DNA of 64,000 bases from Phoronis australis (taxonomy: Eukaryota; Phoronida; Phoronidae). The stretch covers positions 126,070 to 190,069 of the forward strand of contig NMRA01000463.1 of NCBI GenBank assembly GCA_002633005.1, written 5' to 3'. Position 1 is the stretch's first letter, and each line of letters begins with the position of its first letter. Of this stretch, positions 59,750-64,000 are shown in pieces. The notes beneath the pieces are model-generated. The model was not told where the DNA came from. It searched no databases and saw only the letters and a list, made by a program, of their open reading frames with translations. The translations under genes were made by a program, and so were the position numbers.

Positions 59750-62700
59750 ACGGCGTCATTTTGCATTAGGATGCAGCGACCAAATTTTTTTCTTAGCGAT
59801 ACAATTTCTTTTGCGAGGTTTTATTCGAAATGTGGAAGAAAGAATATATTTAACGAAACACAGGGCGGGCTGATTTGCGAATTAAGGAAATTCGAAATCA
59901 AACATGTCTTTATGAGGTTAATAAATTTACTATTCGGTACGTAAATAGTATTCAGGTCTACACAACTCAGTAAAATGAAGCCACCGGGATGGAGAAAATG
60001 GTACAATGTTTTCATAAACAACATTTTACTGAATCACCTCCATTGTGAACCAACGTGTTCCCCTTGTTATTTGTTATTGGTCCACAATATATGTTATTCC
60101 AATCTTTAATACGTCTGCCTCTGCCTTACAATGAAGAATGGAGCGTTTAAGAAGCGCATAAATAGTCTACTGTGAGATTACATAATCGCAGATGCGTGAT
60201 ATGGTTTCTTTTTGTAACGGAACAGCGTAATTACGGTTGAATTAATTAGCTAATAGGTGACAGACTATATACGAGTCGCGTGCTAAGCAAGTCCATTGTA
60301 GTACTGTTCCATGTCCTCTGGCTTGAGTTGTTGAATGTGGCTGGTGAACCACTTGAATCCGTGTAGACTATATTATTGACCGTGTGGCGATATGCACTTT
60401 GTAGGCACGATCAGAGCTATGTTTATACCGTTTCCATAATTATCCATTCCACTATTTACCGTATCGGGCATGGTTATGGCCAACTTTGTTGTTAAACTAA
60501 CTAACTAATTGCACAACGATATTGTAAATAAATTATTATGGTTGTCTGCTATTGTTAGTATGATATTGCTATTGGTGCTGTAATTGAAACACAGTGATAT
60601 CGACGCAGCACAATTTGGATAAGGAAATAAAAAATAATTCACAAACTGGTGTTTTGATTCACACACTGTTGGTACTATTCTGGACGATGGTAGTTCTTAG
60701 TTACATTTCGAAGATCCATCTCACGTTAATCATGCGTAGTTTAGGTGTACATGTACATGACTGTACAGAACAATTCATGTTGAGATCATATAGCACTTTA
60801 TTATTGGTCTGTGGATTTAATTCTATGAAACTACAGATATTAACTCCGTCAAAGTGCATATGTTGCTGAAAGTAGAAAGTCTGTACAGTTTGATTTTTGA
60901 CTATTCACCAATGCGTTATGAATTTGCCCAAAAGAGCTCGTCTTTTTACCAAGATCTGAAAAAAAGAAATATGGATAGTAAACTACAGGGACCAATAACA
61001 TGATCACATTTTATTCCAAGGTGAGATCTCAAAAACGTTGCTATGGTTTTATTTTCTAAGATATCATTTCGTTTCTGTTTTTTTAAACTTTTGACTTTTT
61101 CCATGAAAATTACAAATGCCGTATTTGATAGAGGGGGCAGTTTGAAAGCAATTCCTAACAGCGAATTGTAAAACAGTGTATAAATCATAATATATGAGTG
61201 CCTCATATAAAATCAATTAATCGTTTCTGAGACATGTCGTTCCGAACTTGGCCAATTTTTTACATTTTTCTAGGGTCTTACATATCATCAAGAACGGATG
61301 GCAACAACCGATCCGTTCTTAGTCTGTCGTCATCCGATCGGTCACGAAAATCTCCGATTCCATTTGACGACGACTCTCGGACATTTTTGCAGAACATTAA
61401 TGTCGTATTTACAGTCTGAGAAATTTTTGCGCTAACGAGATGTGGTTGGTTAAATATGGTGATCAGCACGAAATTAAAAACATACCCTGGCTAAAATTAC
61501 CACCAGTTCCAAGGCGGTTAATAGGCCGTATTATGTGCATAATTAGCCAAATCGTTGGCCTTAAAAATCTCACCTGCAATCTGTCAAAAATACATCGATG
61601 TTTGCCCAAGTATGCGTTACAGATGTTAGATTGTTATCGGATTGTTCAGTGTAAACAGTTGAGAAATTCGGAGAAATGTGGCCTGCTATTTTCACAAACG
61701 ATACACTTCCGGACAAAACAGCGTGAGCAACAATGATTCGCTGTTCACTCGCGCGTGGACGTGAATACCGTGACTGTCTATGACTGAAATAGAGAACTCG
61801 ACAGAAGTTTCACAGGTTTACATCTGGCATGTTTACTATGAGATATAACTTGATGGTCAGTTTTCTTAAGATCCAAACTAAAAAGACCTACTTGTTCAGG
61901 AAAAATCAAAGCCAAAAATATCGATTGTAGTTTATTTACAATCAAATCTTGTTACACATTATGTCGTTGATCCAAAAAGGCGGATTTGCAGCCTAGAAAA
62001 ACGCATTTGGAATCTCTGTTGTTGGATACGGCACACGTCTTGAAGTTTTAAGCTGTAACCAAACATAAAACTCGTGTTTTTGTGATTGTATTACAAATTT
62101 CCAATTCTTACAGTTGTCTTTCAGACATTAGCTGAAATTAACTATAAAGGCTAGTGTCTTACTCAACATTAGATTGCTTAACATAGTCCGCCATTTATAG
62201 AGCGGGATTAATCTCGACCAGCACAAGAGAGAGTTAGAGTTCGACCAAGGCGGTGATCAGTGCGAAGGCTGGCCTCAGAAAATCACTTTTCATTACGATA
62301 ATACCCCTTTAAAAATTAAACAACCTGAGATAAAAACACCAAAACACACGTACAGGCTTGCTCGAAGTTCTACTGTGCTTTTGTCTTATCGTTTAGTTGA
62401 TGGTTCATTTTTATCGACAAGCACTCATTATCTAGGTCACTCTAGACTTAAACACACTCTTATTTCAAAAGAAACATATCCACGTTCTTTAATCATTTGC
62501 GTGAATTGGAATTGGTCACAACCAATCGCCAGACGTCGCCCTGGTGGCCATACTACCTTGGCGACTGTCACCCACCGAGTCAAGCAACTAACGGGCAGGT
62601 TCTCTAACAAATGACATCTTGTCACTTGAGGGTAAAATTGTCGATCAAGATTTTTATAATATTCCATCTTCATCGACAATTATATTCGCATGTTATGGTG

Positions 62701-64000
62701 AAAAACGGACATAACTTGCTACTTTTTTCCAAGTCTAACAACCGTGTTTAATTTGAGATACGAAGAAGACGATGCTGGTTTTACAAAAAGCATGAATACG
62801 TTTTGGTCATACGCGTGGCTTTATTGATTGATTGATAAGGTGTGTCTCAATATATCGACCAGTAACTCGCCTGAACTCCTGTCGATAACGGGCATCTGTA
62901 TAGTAATTCATTTCGCCGCTAGGGTCGCTTGTTTCTTGTCGTTACATCACTTGCGACTGTGAGTTTCAATTTATTGTTGTCTGTTCTTCGAAAGTTAAGA
63001 ATTCATTTTAAATGAACTGAGTGAGGTCCATACACAAGCCGACACCGATTTATTAAAACATCTGTTCAGCGATATAATTCAAAGTTTGAAACCGAAAATG
63101 TCTGCCTGAGAGTCTCAAGTCTCTTTTTAAGAAACACGCCCCAGAATAAGTTCACTAAAGTAACGCAAGGTATGTTTCACTCACCCAGAAAAACCGTAGT
63201 GTTTGCACACACACGGTTTGGCAATTTGTTTTCTTTTGATAAATGTCGACTAAAAAGGTTCAAAACACTAATCGGAGAAAGAGATGTTTGGCGATTGAGT
63301 AATTTACCACCCACCGTGGCTCTCGCCTTTCTAACACTGATGCTAATCAGCTGCGTAAGGCACACCAATAGACAATCATGAATGAATGCTGATTTTTTTA
63401 GTGTCGCGTAACGTATAATTCGAAAAATCTATCCAATGAACATGTGCTTTCAATTTTACCACACATCTGTTTTTGTGTGACTCCAAATGGTTAGCACCTG
63501 GTTTTAACCGACGCTACACTTTATCACCTACAATCAATGGACCTCAATCCTTTATTGGCTCTATACTTACACCCTATTATCAAATGTTGATGGACATAGT
63601 ATAACTTTCCTGATATCAGAGCCAGCTCAGGGGTCTGTGCAGGCATAGATTGCTGGAGAAACAAATTAAAAACACAGTTGCCTGGCGTTAGTCGGACATA
63701 AAGCTTGTGTTTCACAAAATAAGGATGTCGTGTTCTTTTGAAATGCATTGCCCTGCCAAAATTAATGGCTCAAAATCTTGGATCAAACCACGCCATCGTT
63801 CTGGAAATGCTCATAATGTCGTTAATTAGTATTATTGCCGACATGATTGAATTACGTAAAAACCAGCTTTCGGCTGCAGAGCACATGCGCATGTCCTCTG
63901 TTAATTCGTATTGTTTTAATTGCCTCCCTTGTCGGCTATTCATTATTTCAACCATCAAGCATTGTCCGATATGTAATCGATTACATTATATTTACTATAA
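59750..64000. other. Non-coding right end
   Basis: No supported gene. A good plus donor (ACGCAAG/GTATGT) near 63168 follows closed frames, so a non-coding first exon is conceivable. TTGA repeats (TTGATTGATTGA) lie at about 62824. Several frames of 60-98 codons are unrecognised. Confidence 0.25.

Noticed and set aside
1-64000. CRISPR arrays, operons, rRNA genes or a bacterial defence system
   Set aside because: There are no spaced identical repeats, no closely packed genes and no ribosome-binding sites. The window is eukaryotic.

Overview
This window looks like nuclear DNA from a marine invertebrate, probably a deuterostome (amphioxus, hemichordate or echinoderm type) or a lophotrochozoan. 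The grounds are eukaryotic splice and polyadenylation signals, AT-rich non-coding sequence with few open frames, decayed non-LTR and mariner-type transposons, MITEs, tRNA-derived SINE heads, and a strong excess of the word TACATGTA. The species cannot be fixed from the sequence. Nothing bacterial is present: no operons, CRISPR arrays or rRNA genes.

The only gene that is certain is on the minus strand at 5592-7925. It is one uninterrupted coding exon for a 777-residue type I membrane protein with a signal peptide, an N-terminal cysteine cap, about 25 leucine-rich repeats, a Toll-type C-terminal cysteine cap, one membrane helix and a 49-residue tail. It resembles a Toll-like receptor but has no TIR signalling domain. 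A splice acceptor 49 bases before the ATG and a good donor at 8223 point to a small intron in the 5' UTR. At the left end (1690-2260, plus strand) two exons in matching phase form the 3' end of an unrecognised gene that ends in a CAAX prenylation box.

Other coding sequence is uncertain. Candidate exons with good splice sites lie on the plus strand (16814-17068 with 17988-18197) and on the minus strand (13572-13621, 24842-24944, 34731-34942, 39209-39292, 55090-55256). Short frames of this kind also arise by chance, so confidences are low. A CpG-rich stretch at 47500-47866 with two perfect CRE palindromes and a strong splice donor could be a promoter with a non-coding first exon.

Much of the rest is recognisable repeat: the 3' end of a non-LTR retrotransposon (23985-24326), a full-length but broken mariner/Tc1 element with matching terminal repeats and TA duplications (37796-39064), a 294-bp TA-flanked MITE (48547-48840), a fold-back element with 15-bp sub-repeats (33751-34217), a possible retroposed insert between 120-bp direct repeats (26773-27306), poly-G-bearing repeats, SINE heads, minisatellites and microsatellites. 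At 53881-54551 a 335-bp segment is present twice on either side of a single N with three differences, most likely an unmerged haplotype overlap in the assembly. The remaining non-coding sequence carries several CTCF-type words (AGAGGGCGC, CGCCATCTAGCGG) at more than chance frequency.
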